Counted from the stretch's first letter, positions 35,820 through 46,199 are shown. The stretch is 64,000 nt of DNA from Thiomicrorhabdus indica (GCF_004293625.1 NZ_CP033040.1:1550001-1614000); one strand, 5' to 3'. Numbers and translations: made by a program. The notes: generated by a model not told the origin, from the letters alone.

Positions 35820-38102
35820 TTAAGATCGAATTTGAAACGCTTTTTGAATTTCAGACATCATTTGTTCAAGTTTAATAGGTTTTCGAATCAAGCCATCCAT
35901 ACCGGATGCCTCACAACGTTTCTTATCTTCATCCATGACATTGGCGGTTAGAGCAACGATCGGAATCTTGCGACTCTCTTCCCCTGCGTCCCCTTTACGA
36001 ATCTTTTCCGTAGCTTCAAAACCATCCATTACTGGCATTTGGCAATCCATTAACACCAAATCAAATGATTGTTCCGCTACGATTTTAATTGCCTGTTCAC
36101 CATTTTCAGCAACGGCACACTGCATGCCCAATTTGCGTAAAAAGGCCTCCGCGACTTTTTGGTTAACGATATTGTCTTCCACTAAAAGAGCTTTCTTGCC
36201 AACTAATTTGTTCTTAGGTGCAGCATCTTTTTTCTCTGATTCTTTATTAATCGAAGCAGTGCGTAATTCGCTGACCACCAAAGGAAGGTCTATCCAAAAA
36301 ACAGAGCCTTCACCTACCGTTGACTCCACTCCAATATCACCATGCATAAGGCCGACCAACTTCTTACTAATCGATAGACCTAATCCCGTTCCTCCATAAC
36401 GTCGTGTGGTTGAAGCATCCACCTGTTGAAAGTCCTGAAACAATTTTTGAATTTCATTTTCTTCGATACCACAGCCAGTATCTTCCACTGAAATTCGATA
36501 GCGTTGATCAAGTTGACTAACACGAATTTTAATCTCGCCGTTTTCAGTGAACTTGATCGCATTTCCAACTAAATTAGTCAATATTTGCTTAATTTTATGG
36601 GAATCACCAAGTATCCAATCAATCTTCGGGGATATCTGTGCGGATAACTCCAGTCCTTTTGCTTTAGCTGGTGCCAGCATTAAGCCCACAGTGTCTTCTA
36701 CCGCTGCTTTCAAAGAAAAGCTGTGCTCATCTAGCTCAACTTTTCCTGCTTCAATTTTTGAGAAATCTAAAATATCATTCAGAATATTCAATAGAAGTTC
36801 GCCACTACTATGAACCATATCCAGTCGCTGACGCTGATCTGGACTAAGCTGCTCGTCTAGCAATTGCTCTACTAGTCCTAAAACTCCATTAAGAGGTGTA
36901 CGAATTTCATGCGACATATTGGCCAGAAACTCACTCTTAGCATGACTGGCGGCTTCTGCTTGTTTTTTAGCAGCACGTAAGTTTTGTTCATCAATTTTTC
37001 GACGATTAATTTCCGTAAAAGACCCAACCATGCGCAAAGGGGTTCCGTCTTCTGCACGTTCTACAACTTTGCCTCGATCTTGAACCCAAGTAGAACTGCC
37101 ATCCACCTTGAGCATTCGATGCTCTGAGTAATAATATTCTTGCTCACCATCCAAACAGGCTTTTACTCTTTGCATGACTAATTCGCGATCTTCTGGATGA
37201 AGTTTATTAATAAATCGTTCAACGGTTGATGGGGTTTCAAGCTCTTCTTGACCCAAGATTTCGTACCAACGATCATTGTGCCGAAGTGCGCCAGTAGTGA
37301 CATCCCAATCCCAAATACCTTCCAATGTTGCATCCATGACATAGGAATAACGCTTTTCACTCTCCTCAATACTTTCCCGGGCACGAACAATATCGGTAAT
37401 ATCATGGGCAATAACCAATATCTGCTTTTCACCTTTATCATTTAACAGAGGCTTTTTTATCGACTGGAAATGACGAATTTCCCCTGTTTCAGCATTAGTG
37501 GAGTTCTCATAAACAATTTCTGTTTCCATCTTGCGCATGATTGCTTGTACATTTTCACGAAAGAAACGGTTCTGCTGCTCATTACCAGTGAAATATCCAT
37601 CATCACGGCCAATCATCTCTTCTGGGGTTGTTTTATAAAGGTTCGCCACAGTGCGGTTACAAAGAACAAAGTTACCTTGCCAGTTTTTCATGATAATTAC
37701 ATCGGGACTTTCATCAATCACTGTACGCAACAATTTCTGCTGCTCTTTTAAAGCGTTTTCAAATAGCGTTTCTTCGCTTAAATCTCGAATGGTGTAGATG
37801 AGATAAAAAGATTTTTCAATCAGGACTTTTTTGAATTTCAGTTGTATGTTAATTGCATTATTCGTCAACAAACGAGTTTTGAATGTCGATTCCGTAGGTA
37901 TCTGTTTGCTATCAAGCAATTTCAATGCATTGTTGATATCCATTTCTAAGAAGCTCTGCCAATCAGTTCTTTCTTGAGTTGTTTCAGATGAATTGGAACC
38001 AAAAAGAAGCTCTCTGGCTTCAAGGTTCATATGAACAATACTGTGATCCAAATATGTCACAAGACATGGCTCGGGAAAAATATCAACGTTTAGACAAGAC
38101 AT
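35820..38102 (-). CDS. Soluble PAS-PAS hybrid histidine kinase
   Basis: 760 residues, no membrane helix. Two or three PAS-type sensor regions: near 25-125 ([20 protein letters not shown]), near 140-255 ([20 protein letters not shown]) and near 265-375 ([20 protein letters not shown]), the last with a PAC end. HisKA follows ([18 protein letters not shown]), then HATPase ([39 protein letters not shown]) and a receiver with Asp in [16 protein letters not shown]. It is cytoplasmic, and no partner regulator lies next to it. Confidence 0.93.
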   Translation of the reverse strand: MSCLNVDIFPEPCLVTYLDHSIVHMNLEARELLFGSNSSETTQERTDWQSFLEMDINNALKLLDSKQIPTESTFKTRLLTNNAINIQLKFKKVLIEKSFYLIYTIRDLSEETLFENALKEQQKLLRTVIDESPDVIIMKNWQGNFVLCNRTVANLYKTTPEEMIGRDDGYFTGNEQQNRFFRENVQAIMRKMETEIVYENSTNAETGEIRHFQSIKKPLLNDKGEKQILVIAHDITDIVRARESIEESEKRYSYVMDATLEGIWDWDVTTGALRHNDRWYEILGQEELETPSTVERFINKLHPEDRELVMQRVKACLDGEQEYYYSEHRMLKVDGSSTWVQDRGKVVERAEDGTPLRMVGSFTEINRRKIDEQNLRAAKKQAEAASHAKSEFLANMSHEIRTPLNGVLGLVEQLLDEQLSPDQRQRLDMVHSSGELLLNILNDILDFSKIEAGKVELDEHSFSLKAAVEDTVGLMLAPAKAKGLELSAQISPKIDWILGDSHKIKQILTNLVGNAIKFTENGEIKIRVSQLDQRYRISVEDTGCGIEENEIQKLFQDFQQVDASTTRRYGGTGLGLSISKKLVGLMHGDIGVESTVGEGSVFWIDLPLVVSELRTASINKESEKKDAAPKNKLVGKKALLVEDNIVNQKVAEAFLRKLGMQCAVAENGEQAIKIVAEQSFDLVLMDCQMPVMDGFEATEKIRKGDAGEESRKIPIVALTANVMDEDKKRCEASGMDGLIRKPIKLEQMMSEIQKAFQIRS

Positions 38103-38587
38103 GCAAACACCCTTTAAGCTTGGTATCTTAGATATCTTAATGGATTTAAATAGTGCACTAAAAAGTTTTTAAAGAAATGAAACTTGATCTTTTTGAATTC
38201 TGGATAAATTAGAAATTTGTGGCGAAGGCCTTAATCCCTCGACCGACATGAATATAGACACTGCTCCAAACCGTTTACTGATTCCGCAATTTAATGGATG
38301 TAACCTCTTGATTATTTTGTGAAAATATAAGGATTGCTATTAAATCCTATATAAAGAACTTAAAGAAAACGCACAGAATCCCTTTCTTTTCATTAACTCT
38401 TATACAAGAAAGAACCTGTGCGTTGATATTGAGTATTGAAGTAGCAAAATAGATTGCAATACCTTACTAATACCGTGCACTTCTCTAGGCAAACATAACA
38501 AGTGAATGTGGCTTTTCGCCAAACTCCAAGCGGAGATTCTAGCCCACTAAGTGGACGAGCTTCGAGTGTTTTTTTTAAGCTTTATCA
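38103..38587. other. 485-bp gap with gene remnant and hairpin
   Basis: Apart from the SMP-30 remnant, it contains a hairpin near 38370-38425: AACGCACAG and CTGTGCGTT at the ends, with CTTTCTT and AAGAAAG inside. Another stretch near 38480-38560 has several small stems. No gene found. Confidence 0.6.
38228..38319 (+). pseudogene. Remnant of a second SMP-30-like gene (3' end only)
   Basis: About 92 bases match the last 33 codons of the intact gene at 34769-35659, including the matches GACATG(A)A(T)ATAGACAC, ATTCCGC(A)ATTTAATG and TCTTGATT. There is no start and the frame is broken. It lies in the 485-bp gap 38103-38587 that otherwise holds no gene. Confidence 0.75.
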
Positions 38588-39070
38588 TTACTGAACTAGT
38601 GCATCGTCAAAGTTGTAAAATTCTTCATGCTTCGATACGGAAATAAAGAGCTTCGAACCTCGAACAAATAACACCATTGGTTCATCATTACTTAACTCTT
38701 CCGCAACGACAATACCGACAGCTCGGTTTACTGATGACATTGAGGCCAACCAATGAACCAGAGGAAGAGTATCTTCCCAAACTCCTTCTAGCTTATTGCC
38801 TGGTAGACAAAGATTGACTCCAGCATTACAAAATCTTCCGCTTGAATCCTGCTCCAGCCAGAACTCTGATTTCCATGCACCTGAAACGAAGCTCTTATAA
38901 GAGTTATGAAAACGATATATTGGATTGAAGTTTTCAAAGAACGGATGATTAGGAAAATGTGTTGGCGGAACATCATGACCATTGAGAACAAATTCCAGTA
39001 CAGCGGAATGCTCAACAGCTGAAGGTATATTAAGAGGAAGTGATAATAATAGATTATAATGCGTTGACAT
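38588..39070 (-). CDS. Hypothetical protein
   Basis: 160 residues, unknown. AAGGTG lies 6 bases before the ATG. No signal peptide, membrane helix or known motif. It has a tryptophan-rich middle (SGAWKSEFWLEQDSSGRFCN) and VGIVVAEELSNDEPMVLFVRG near the end, which looks like a folded beta-rich domain. It and the neighbouring ankyrin genes form a minus-strand accessory block. Confidence 0.7.
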   Translation of the reverse strand: MSTHYNLLLSLPLNIPSAVEHSAVLEFVLNGHDVPPTHFPNHPFFENFNPIYRFHNSYKSFVSGAWKSEFWLEQDSSGRFCNAGVNLCLPGNKLEGVWEDTLPLVHWLASMSSVNRAVGIVVAEELSNDEPMVLFVRGSKLFISVSKHEEFYNFDDALVQ

Positions 39071-39115
39071 AATTCACCTTATAGCAATAGGATATGTTGA
39101 TAAAAAAGTGCATTG

Positions 39116-39883
39116 TTAGCTGATTTTTTTATTCAAAAGTTCCCTTATAATTTCACACTTGCACTCCCCCTCAAGAGCCCATTCGCCAGGAGTTTGGCCG
39201 TCATTATCATCCTTTACACCTACATCTGCACCATTATTAATAAGCAGCTCAACAATATCTTTTTCACATTTATACGCAGCCATATGCAAAGCAGTAGAAC
39301 CCCATGCCCCTTTGTTATTAAGGTCCACTCCTTCATTAATTAAATACTTTACAATATGGATATGTTTAATCGCGGAATGTAATACACCAGGTGAGTTAAT
39401 GTCTGCACCATAATTTACTAACATCTTTACAAGCTCAAGATCACCTGAGCCAGCCGCCCAAAGCAATGCAGTCCCGTTTTTTGGATCGCTCGGGTTAAGT
39501 GTAGGATCAGCTCCTCGCCCTAACAGTTCTTTAGCCAACTCTAATTGACTCTTATAAATGGCTCGGAATAGAGGTGTTTCACCATCGTTACTAACAACAT
39601 TAATTTCAGCCTTATTTTTAAGAAGAATATCAATTAAAGCTCCTTTCTTTTTATTCACTGCTATAGATAAGGAAGTTTCCCCCTTCATATTACGCGCGTT
39701 TATATCAGCGCCATAGTCAATGAGTAAATTTATCACCTCAGGAAGAGGTCTATATGCACAACAAGTTAGAAAAGGAGTGTCACCATCACAATTTTTAGTT
39801 TCAATATTTATACCGCTATTTAAAATGGCCCTGACGTGATCTATATCGCCTTCAAAAATAGCATCGTGAATAGCGTTACTCAT
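39116..39883 (-). CDS. Ankyrin-repeat protein
   Basis: 255 residues from ATG 39883 (AAGGA site). About seven ankyrin repeats run from end to end: DGDTPFLTCCAYRPLPEVIN, KGETSLSIAVNKKKGALIDI, DGETPLFRAIYKSQLELAKE, NGTALLWAAGSGDLELVKML, HSAIKHIHIVKYLI, WGSTALHMAAYKCEKDIVEL and DGQTPGEWALEGECKC. No signal peptide. These domains bind other proteins; the partner is unknown. It is 45 bp upstream of the hypothetical gene on the same strand. Confidence 0.9.
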   Translation of the reverse strand: MSNAIHDAIFEGDIDHVRAILNSGINIETKNCDGDTPFLTCCAYRPLPEVINLLIDYGADINARNMKGETSLSIAVNKKKGALIDILLKNKAEINVVSNDGETPLFRAIYKSQLELAKELLGRGADPTLNPSDPKNGTALLWAAGSGDLELVKMLVNYGADINSPGVLHSAIKHIHIVKYLINEGVDLNNKGAWGSTALHMAAYKCEKDIVELLINNGADVGVKDDNDGQTPGEWALEGECKCEIIRELLNKKIS

Positions 39884-39929
39884 ACTTATGAATTCCTTTT
39901 TTAAAAATAATAACAATAACTAGCTAACG

Positions 39930-40016
39930 TCTAACAAACCTCGAGCGCTTTTGCGCGAGATCTTCTTCCCCGATAAATCGAACACTCTAGCTACTCAGGT
40001 CGTTATTGTTGTAATC
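39930..40016. repeat. Imperfect inverted repeat resembling an integron attC site
   Basis: TAACAAACCTCGAG near the left end pairs with CTCAGGTCGTTA near the right end with one extra base, the pattern of an attC fold. GTTAGAC (on the minus strand) fits the consensus GTTRRRY and lies about 50 bases from the ATG at 39883. The left side does not fit RYYYAAC on that strand. No integrase or attI is in the window. Confidence 0.3.
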
Positions 40017-40142
40017 AATACATTGATCAATGTCTTAAAGCTGAAAACCAAACTTTAGATAACAGAGCAAAACCTGCCTCGTTTCGATAAAAGCATAAAT
40101 AATAGATAACGACCTCACGTGAAGCTCACAAATCTGGGGGTC

Positions 40143-41747
40143 TTATTTGATCTCGGAGAGAAACATTTCCAAAACCTCGGGACCGTCTTTTTCAACTATC
40201 AGTTCACGGACAGCTTGGCCTTTTATATTTTTTAGATTCAGGTCACCGCCATATTTTAGATAGAGACGAATGAGTGCATGCGCTTTATCGCGATTAAAAA
40301 ACCGAGCGGCACGATGTAAAGGACTATCACCATGATTGTTCTGCAAGTTCGGATCTGCACCTTTATCAAGCATGTATGGTGCGAGCCGTTGTCCAAAAGA
40401 AGTCGCCTCATGCAAAGGTGTGTCGCCCTTTTTATCCTGAGCATTAACATTGGCTCCTTTTTCTATTAACAGCTCAAATAATTCATCGGTAAATCTGTCT
40501 GCATTGCGAGTAGCTTCGTGAAGCGGTGTTTTTCCAGCCTCGTCTCCTAGTTGAACACTGGCGCCTTTTTGAATCAGTTGAATGGCAGCCTGCTGATTAA
40601 AACTTCTTATCGCTGAATACAGAGCTGTGTACCCTTGACTATCCCTCCGTGCATCCAGAAGACTGCATCTCTCTAACAGAAACGCCATTAACTGTAAGCT
40701 GCTTTCTGTTTGATCCCATTCAGCGGCATAATGAAGAACCGTTTTCCCGTAGCAAATCAGAGTATCGCAATCACACTGATCAACCTCGATTAAGCGGCGA
40801 ATCTCAGCTAGATCTTGGTTTAAAAGCGCATACTGTAGTGTCTTGCAGCGCTCCTCTCGGGAAAGCCTAAGCGGTACATCATTTCTTTCATCAGCAAGAA
40901 AGCGTTTAAAAAAACTTGCCATCTGTCGGGCTGTATCTTCTTTCCAAAGCGAGTCTTTAAGTGACATATTTTCAGATATTTCACCTTCTTTTGTGAAAGC
41001 AATAAAGGTAGGCGCGACTTTCGGATCAAGGCCTTGCTGATTTATATAATTAAGCCAATGTAAAGCGTCCACTCTGAAGATACTGGTATGTTTTAACGCT
41101 TCATTCAGAACAGGATGATCCAATAGCCGTTCAAACGCCTGACAGGGCTCGCAGTCTGTCATCGCGATATACATAATAGCCCGATATTCTTTTTTCTTAG
41201 CGCGCTCTGTCAATTGCTTGATGACGCTGTTTTTCATGGTGGCTGGCGAACGTTTTGTCCGGGTAAAAATAAAATCACCACTGAGCTTGGGTCTGGCGGG
41301 CATAGCTGCAAGAGTAATACCTGCATTTGCAGCTGATTCGATTATTCTTTTAGATTGGTTTTTTCGAGAGATAAAACCATAATAAGAATCGCTACAATCA
41401 TTGTATTGTAGGAAGACAAATTGCTTCAGATATAACCAGTCGTTAAAAGCCTGCAACCCCTCCTCAACAGAATCTTCACCATCCAAGGTAAATTCTGGCG
41501 TCAACTCGTGAGTACGAGCCATAGCATTTGCTTGCCAAACCAGCTCATCCAACCCCTTAACGTCCAATTGCATCAACAACCAATGCTCTTCGGGATTCAG
41601 CGACACCAATGCGTAAAATAGAGCATTTATAAAAGTCTCACCCTCTTCATAATCATAGGTATCTATCAATTGTTTTAGTTGTTCAAGACTTTTTTCAGGC
41701 AACTTGCGGGTTATATTGGTGAAAAAAGACAGTTCATGTTCATTCAT
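40143..41747 (-). CDS. Thioredoxin-like domain plus ankyrin repeats
   Basis: 534 residues from the ATG at 41747 (AGGATG site; an ATG six bases upstream is possible). The N-terminal 150 residues are unknown (YDYEEGETFINALFYALVSL). Near 190 lies a thioredoxin-like core with CEPC in MYIAMTDCEPCQAFERLL and cis-Pro in VAPTFIAFTKEGE. From about 310, five ankyrin repeats: DCDTLICYGKTVLHYAAEW, QGYTALYSAIRSFNQQAAIQ, AGKTPLHEATRNADRF, KGDTPLHEATSFGQRLAPYM and HGDSPLHRAARFFNRDKAHA. The fusion of a redox fold with ankyrins is unusual; the role is unknown. Confidence 0.85.
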   Translation of the reverse strand: MNEHELSFFTNITRKLPEKSLEQLKQLIDTYDYEEGETFINALFYALVSLNPEEHWLLMQLDVKGLDELVWQANAMARTHELTPEFTLDGEDSVEEGLQAFNDWLYLKQFVFLQYNDCSDSYYGFISRKNQSKRIIESAANAGITLAAMPARPKLSGDFIFTRTKRSPATMKNSVIKQLTERAKKKEYRAIMYIAMTDCEPCQAFERLLDHPVLNEALKHTSIFRVDALHWLNYINQQGLDPKVAPTFIAFTKEGEISENMSLKDSLWKEDTARQMASFFKRFLADERNDVPLRLSREERCKTLQYALLNQDLAEIRRLIEVDQCDCDTLICYGKTVLHYAAEWDQTESSLQLMAFLLERCSLLDARRDSQGYTALYSAIRSFNQQAAIQLIQKGASVQLGDEAGKTPLHEATRNADRFTDELFELLIEKGANVNAQDKKGDTPLHEATSFGQRLAPYMLDKGADPNLQNNHGDSPLHRAARFFNRDKAHALIRLYLKYGGDLNLKNIKGQAVRELIVEKDGPEVLEMFLSEIK

Positions 41748-42394
41748 AATCATCCTAAAGTTTCTTGGATATCGAAATCATTTAATGCCCAGCACACTTT
41801 GATCGTTGCTCAATAAAAAGTAAAACTCAGTGCCGGATTGATTGGGGCTTTTTAAATTTATAGCGTATTTTCAGGCATTATTTACTTCATATTTGATTAA
41901 ACCTTTCACATAGACAGGTTCCCTTACATTACGAGACAACATTGACCAAAACCAAATACATTCCTGCATGATATTAAAAATAAAAATCTTTTACCAGATG
42001 AAATTCGCATTATTTTGCGTAGATAAGGTTATGGTTATTCAACCGAGAATAGTTATTGTGACAGAGTTAAACGCTTTATACGTTTTCATGGTTACCCATC
42101 GAAAGCCACGACAACATCAAGCGGTTCCATTTTTATCGCAGTACAACAACCTTAACCACCTTAATTAGTATTCATTTAATTTTTTATGCATATAAAAAAG
42201 TTGAAAATTCAATTTTACTCTGACCCGAATATTCTTGAATACCAGGGAACGAGTCCACCTAATCCCAATTATTGACATTCACCATTAATTTCTCAGTTTT
42301 AAGAACTACCAACCTCTCTAAAAAACTCAATGTTGAAATCCAATATGGAATAATAGCGATTCAATTTTATTCAACCTCAAGCAGTGAGACACCT
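41748..42394. other. 647-bp intergenic region with no gene
   Basis: No convincing gene or known RNA. The 66-codon open frame starting at 41968 shows no conserved features. TTGACA near 42270 could be a -35 element for the helicase, but no good -10 follows at the right distance. Confidence 0.45.
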
Positions 42395-43579
42395 ATGTCA
42401 TTTGCCAAACTTGGATTATCCGCCCCTATTCTTCAAGCACTTTCAGAATCCGGCTATGAAAAGCCAACGGAAATCCAAGCCAAAGTGATTCCTCACATCT
42501 TAAAAGACGAAGACATCATTGCATCCGCTCAAACGGGTTCCGGTAAAACGGCAAGTTTTGTTTTGCCAATTCTGCATAAAATCGAACAAAAAATTGAAAA
42601 AGGGCAAACGCTTCGTGGTCGCTCGATTCGAGCCTTAATTCTCGTGCCAACTCGAGAATTGGCCATGCAAGTTCTGGCCAATGTGCAACAGTATGGACGT
42701 CATCTAACAATCAGTTCACTGGCAATTTATGGTGGAACCAATATTGAAGACAATAAAAGCGAACTGGCTAAAGGAATTGATCTTTTGGTTGCAACGCCCG
42801 GACGATTACTGGATATGGCTTATCAACGCGCTGTGTTCTTCAATGACCTTGAGTTTTTTGTTATCGATGAAGCAGATCGAATGCTTGATATGGGATTTAT
42901 CGAGGATTTAAACAAAATCATTGAACGACTGCCGGCTTCACGTCAAAGCATGTTATTTTCCGCCACATTAGATTCGGATATTCGCTACCTAGCTGAGACC
43001 GTTTATAACGATGCCATCGAAATAGACTTAACACCCCAAAATAAAGCTGCCAGCAATATTTCACAATGGCTGGTCACGGTCGACAAAGACACAAAATCCT
43101 CACTTCTGAGCTTTTTAATTAAAGAACAAAACTGGAAACAAGCACTGATTTTCGTCGAGAAAAAACACTCCGCTGCCAAACTCGTCGAGCAGCTTGGAAA
43201 ACGCGGAATAACGGCGGACTCAATTCATGCCGGCCGGTCACAAGCACAACGTGAAAAAGTTTGGAATGCCTTTAAAAAAGGGGAATTACAATTTCTGGTG
43301 GCAACCAGTGTTGCGGCTCGAGGTTTAGATATGACCAATCTCGAACGAGTGGTCAACTACGATTTGCCCTTCCCTCCGGAAGAATATATCCATCGCATTG
43401 GTCGTACCGGTCGAGCTGGAAAATCGGGAGAAGCGGTTTCACTGGTTTCCAAAGACGACTTTAAAAACCTCTGTATGATCGAAAGCCTTTTAGGTCACAT
43501 TATCGAGCGCCAAGAATTTGAAGAGTTCCCGGTACGTAAAACTGTGCCAGTTTCCATTCTAAATTATCACCTGCGATAA
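42395..43579 (+). CDS. Second DEAD-box RNA helicase
   Basis: 394 residues from the ATG at 42395 (MSFAKLGLSAPILQALSESG); an open frame runs 41 codons further. Motifs: PTEIQAKVIP (Q motif), AQTGSGKT (I), PTRELAMQV (Ia), [13 protein letters not shown] (II), SATLDSD (III), ATSVAARGLDMTN (V) and [10 protein letters not shown] (VI). The basic C-terminal tail of RhlE is absent. It belongs with RhlE-like or CsdA-distinct short helicases. Contains a CCGGCCGG core at 43230. Confidence 0.93.
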   Translation: MSFAKLGLSAPILQALSESGYEKPTEIQAKVIPHILKDEDIIASAQTGSGKTASFVLPILHKIEQKIEKGQTLRGRSIRALILVPTRELAMQVLANVQQYGRHLTISSLAIYGGTNIEDNKSELAKGIDLLVATPGRLLDMAYQRAVFFNDLEFFVIDEADRMLDMGFIEDLNKIIERLPASRQSMLFSATLDSDIRYLAETVYNDAIEIDLTPQNKAASNISQWLVTVDKDTKSSLLSFLIKEQNWKQALIFVEKKHSAAKLVEQLGKRGITADSIHAGRSQAQREKVWNAFKKGELQFLVATSVAARGLDMTNLERVVNYDLPFPPEEYIHRIGRTGRAGKSGEAVSLVSKDDFKNLCMIESLLGHIIERQEFEEFPVRKTVPVSILNYHLR

Positions 43580-43637
43580 ACACTCAAACAGAAGTGACAA
43601 TCGTTTCAGATTTGAAACCATTGCAAACTCTATTCAT

Positions 43638-44246
43638 TTACTCAGATTTTGACCAAACCAAAATCCGATTATTGACTGGCATTTCAATATCATTTTCAAG
43701 TATCAGTCCAGCATCCATTGCTAATTGATGACACCACTCAAAATCTTTAATGCTACTTTGTGGATTGCGCTGCTTTAACCAAACATCAAAATTTGCATTA
43801 CTCTCAGAGGTAAACGCATTGTTGTAGTTAAAGGGCCCATAAATCAAAACATGTGCGCCCTCTTGCAACACACCTGCAATATTGGCAAAAAAATCGACCA
43901 CATTTTGCTGACTCATAATATGAAAGCTATTCGCACTGAATACCGCATCATATTTGCAATCAGGCCACACGGATTCAGAAACATTTAACTCTACCGGCCG
44001 GTGAATATTTGGCAAATCCGCCTCATCCAACCACTGACAAATGCCAGAATGTGACTCGATTAAATCGGAAGTTTGCCAAGTCAAATGCGGCAACTGACTA
44101 GAAAAATACACAGCATGCTGCCCTGTTCCACTCGCAATCTCTAACACCGAAGATTTATTCGCTAAATACGGATGAATCGACTCAAAAATAACAGTTTTAT
44201 TCTCTTCACTCGATTGTGAAAAAGGTTTTGGTGTTGCAAATTTCAT
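43638..44246 (-). CDS. DUF938-family class I SAM-dependent methyltransferase
   Basis: 202 residues from the ATG at 44246 (GTGGAAA site); a TTG 24 bases earlier also opens the frame. SSVLEIASGTGQHAVYFSSQ is the SAM-binding loop (motif I), and YDAVFSANSFHIM (motif IV-like) and GAHVLIYGPFNYNNAFTSES follow. The family is common near housekeeping genes and its substrate is unknown. Exact ACCGGCCGGT at 43993. Confidence 0.9.
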   Translation of the reverse strand: MKFATPKPFSQSSEENKTVIFESIHPYLANKSSVLEIASGTGQHAVYFSSQLPHLTWQTSDLIESHSGICQWLDEADLPNIHRPVELNVSESVWPDCKYDAVFSANSFHIMSQQNVVDFFANIAGVLQEGAHVLIYGPFNYNNAFTSESNANFDVWLKQRNPQSSIKDFEWCHQLAMDAGLILENDIEMPVNNRILVWSKSE

Positions 44247-44310
44247 GAGATTTCCACTAATAAGCTTCAAATATTATTTAGATTTTAAAACTAAGACGTG
44301 ACCTTCAAGA

Positions 44311-44390
44311 TTCTTTTTTTCTCAAAGGCTCAAGCAAATACTTTAAACCATTGTGATCTAACTCATGCATCAATGCCAACAACTGCCCCA
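44311..44390. repeat. Direct duplicate of the 3' end of the DUF3820 gene
   Basis: About 80 bases match 46711-46793 at roughly 92 percent, in the same direction, covering the last 27 codons of the DUF3820 gene on the minus strand. The shared core runs CAAGCAAATACTTTAAACCA and TTGTGATCTAACTCATGCAT. The intervening 2.3 kb holds an unknown gene, an IS3-type element and an SMP-30 remnant. Confidence 0.85.
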
Positions 44391-44526
44391 ATTACCGTCT
44401 GGATCCCATTTAAAAACCCTAAATACAAAAAATCAATTTAGTTCAAGCTTATTGATTTTATTCATATTGATCACGAAAATACTACTTAACACATTAAATT
44501 AATGTAATTATTTCAGTAAACAATAA

Positions 44527-45027
44527 TTACATTGCAGCATTACACAACTGAAAAGCTGGCCGTTTAAATCGTTCTATTAAGAGTAAATATTTTCCCTTTT
44601 TGGTAGTAATTTCCAAAAATCTTTGTTTTCTAGTTTTATTAAATAGTATTTCTAAAACACTTGGTTTTCTGATGTAAAGATGACCTGATAAGACGATCTT
44701 TTCATCAACACTCATTTCATCGTCAGCTATGGTAAGTCTGCCTGGGTAAATATATCCGTCAATATTCCTTTCAATTGCCATATTTGAATCATAAGAACTT
44801 AGATTACTTAGGGAACTATGGTAATAAAAAGAATCGGTTCCTGTTTTTATTTGTAAGTCTCTAGCTTGAATAGTTATTGGTTTCACACAATCATCTATTT
44901 TTTCTAAATGAGGCTCAAGGATACCTGTAAATAGAATTAAAACTAAAACAATCAATATAATAAAATTTATGGTGTGCTTATAGTGCAGCGCATCTATCTT
45001 AATACTCTTCAATTTTGTTATAGTCAT
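44527..45027 (-). CDS. Hypothetical membrane-anchored protein
   Basis: 166 residues from the ATG at 45027; a GTG at 45060 is possible. One membrane helix (TINFIILIVLVLILFTGIL) near residues 19-38, then about 120 residues likely in the periplasm with VSDEMSVDEKIVLSGHLYIR-like content (ADDEMSVDEKIVLSGHLYIR) and a charged end. No known family recognised. The IS3-type element begins 45 bases upstream, so its promoter may have been separated. Confidence 0.55.
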   Translation of the reverse strand: MTITKLKSIKIDALHYKHTINFIILIVLVLILFTGILEPHLEKIDDCVKPITIQARDLQIKTGTDSFYYHSSLSNLSSYDSNMAIERNIDGYIYPGRLTIADDEMSVDEKIVLSGHLYIRKPSVLEILFNKTRKQRFLEITTKKGKYLLLIERFKRPAFQLCNAAM

Positions 45028-45087
45028 AGTTGTTTCTAATATAGGTGTTAAAGAATCCACCTTGAGAAGATTGTAAACCTCCCACTT

Positions 45088-45943
45088 TTAGTGGCACTCT
45101 AATTTAGAGTTTTCAAGCGGGTTGTATTTGGCCAGATATTCCCAAGGCGTTAAATCACCAAGCGAATCATGAGGTCGTTCTTCGTTATATTCCCTTACCC
45201 AGTTATCAGTGATTTCCCGAACTTCATTCAGCGTCCTGAACAAGTACATATTGAGGATCTCATCCCGATACGTTCGATTGAATCGTTCAACATAAGAATT
45301 TTGAGTTGGCTTCCCTAGTTTAATGGATTCCAACTGAATGTAATTCACTTCAGTCCAATCTGCAAGAACCGTTGAGATAAGTTCAGGGCCGTTATCCATT
45401 CGAATTTTGTCCGGGTAACCGCGCCAAGCCGCAATACGCTCCAATACCCGAGTCACCCTTAACGCTGGCAAGCTGAGACCTACTTCGATAGCTAGAGCTT
45501 CACGGTTAAAATCATCCACTACGTTAAACGTTCGAAAGCGACGCCCGCATTGCAAGCTATCGCTCATAAAATCCATTGACCAACATTGATTGGCTGCCAA
45601 TGGAACACTTAAAGGCTCTGGATTCGGCGTTGGTAATCGTTTTTTACCTCGTCTGCGTTTGTTCAGTGTGAGTTCGCAATACAGACGATAGACGCGTTTG
45701 TGATTCCATACATACCCTTGTCGTTTCATGACCTTAAACAGTTTGTCAAAACCGTAAGCCGGTTAACGTTCAACGGCTTCCTGTAATGCTTGAATAACGG
45801 GCTCGTCTTTACGTTTATCCGGCTTGTAACGGTAAACAGAGTCACTAATACCAACAATGCGACAGGCTCGCCGAATACTGGTGCCAAAGGCTTGTCTGGC
45901 ATAATCAACCTGTTCACGTCGAATTGCTGGCTTTACAGCTTTT
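45088..45943 (-). pseudogene. IS3-family OrfB (DDE integrase), nonsense mutation
   Basis: The transposase catalytic part. The DDE domain is readable: [20 protein letters not shown] (first Asp), [17 protein letters not shown] (second Asp) and [20 protein letters not shown] (Glu). At 45763-45765 an in-frame TAA replaces the expected Tyr codon within AVER[13 protein letters not shown], so translation through OrfA-OrfB would stop at about codon 60 of OrfB. Frame continuity otherwise holds from the slip site to the C-terminal LEC end. The copy is not active unless read through. Confidence 0.88.
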
Positions 45944-46199
45944 TTTCAACGATGTCCTTGAGTATCTTGTGGTCCAAACTAAGTTCAGCGAACATCTGCT
46001 TGAGGCGACGATTATCCTCTTCAAGTTCTTTCAGACGCTTCACATCCGATACTTCCATACCGCCGTATTTGGCTTTCCAGTTATAGTAAGTCGCATCGGA
46101 TATGCCGTAATCTCGACACACTTCTTTAACTAGCCGTCCGGCTTCGACTTCTTTCAGGATTTTGAGAATTTGTGTTTCGCTAAAGCGTGACTTCTTCAT
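45933..46199 (-). CDS. IS3-family OrfA (helix-turn-helix protein)
   Basis: 88 residues from the ATG at 46199 (GGAG site); an upstream ATG adds four residues. MKKSRFSETQILKILKEVEA then KEVCRDYGISDATYYNWKAK is the transposase helix-turn-helix. A leucine-zipper-like stretch follows (LKELEEDNRRLKQMFAELSL). It ends KDIVEKKL, overlapping the A AAA AAG slip site at 45939-45945 where a -1 frameshift would give the OrfAB fusion. Confidence 0.92.
   Translation of the reverse strand: MKKSRFSETQILKILKEVEAGRLVKEVCRDYGISDATYYNWKAKYGGMEVSDVKRLKELEEDNRRLKQMFAELSLDHKILKDIVEKKL
45939..45945 (-). promoter_or_regulatory. Programmed -1 frameshift site of the IS element
   Basis: A AAA AAG heptamer on the minus strand, six bases before the OrfA stop codon. 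It switches into the OrfB frame (KKAVKPAIRREQ), the usual IS3-family arrangement. Confidence 0.75.

Noticed and set aside
38480-38560. Integron attC site beside the 160-residue hypothetical gene
   Set aside because: ATAACAAG is attC-like, but the far end lacks a matching partner and consensus box.
41968-42168. 66-codon open frame in the 647-bp gap
   Set aside because: No ribosome site and no protein-like pattern; looks like chance in AT-rich DNA.
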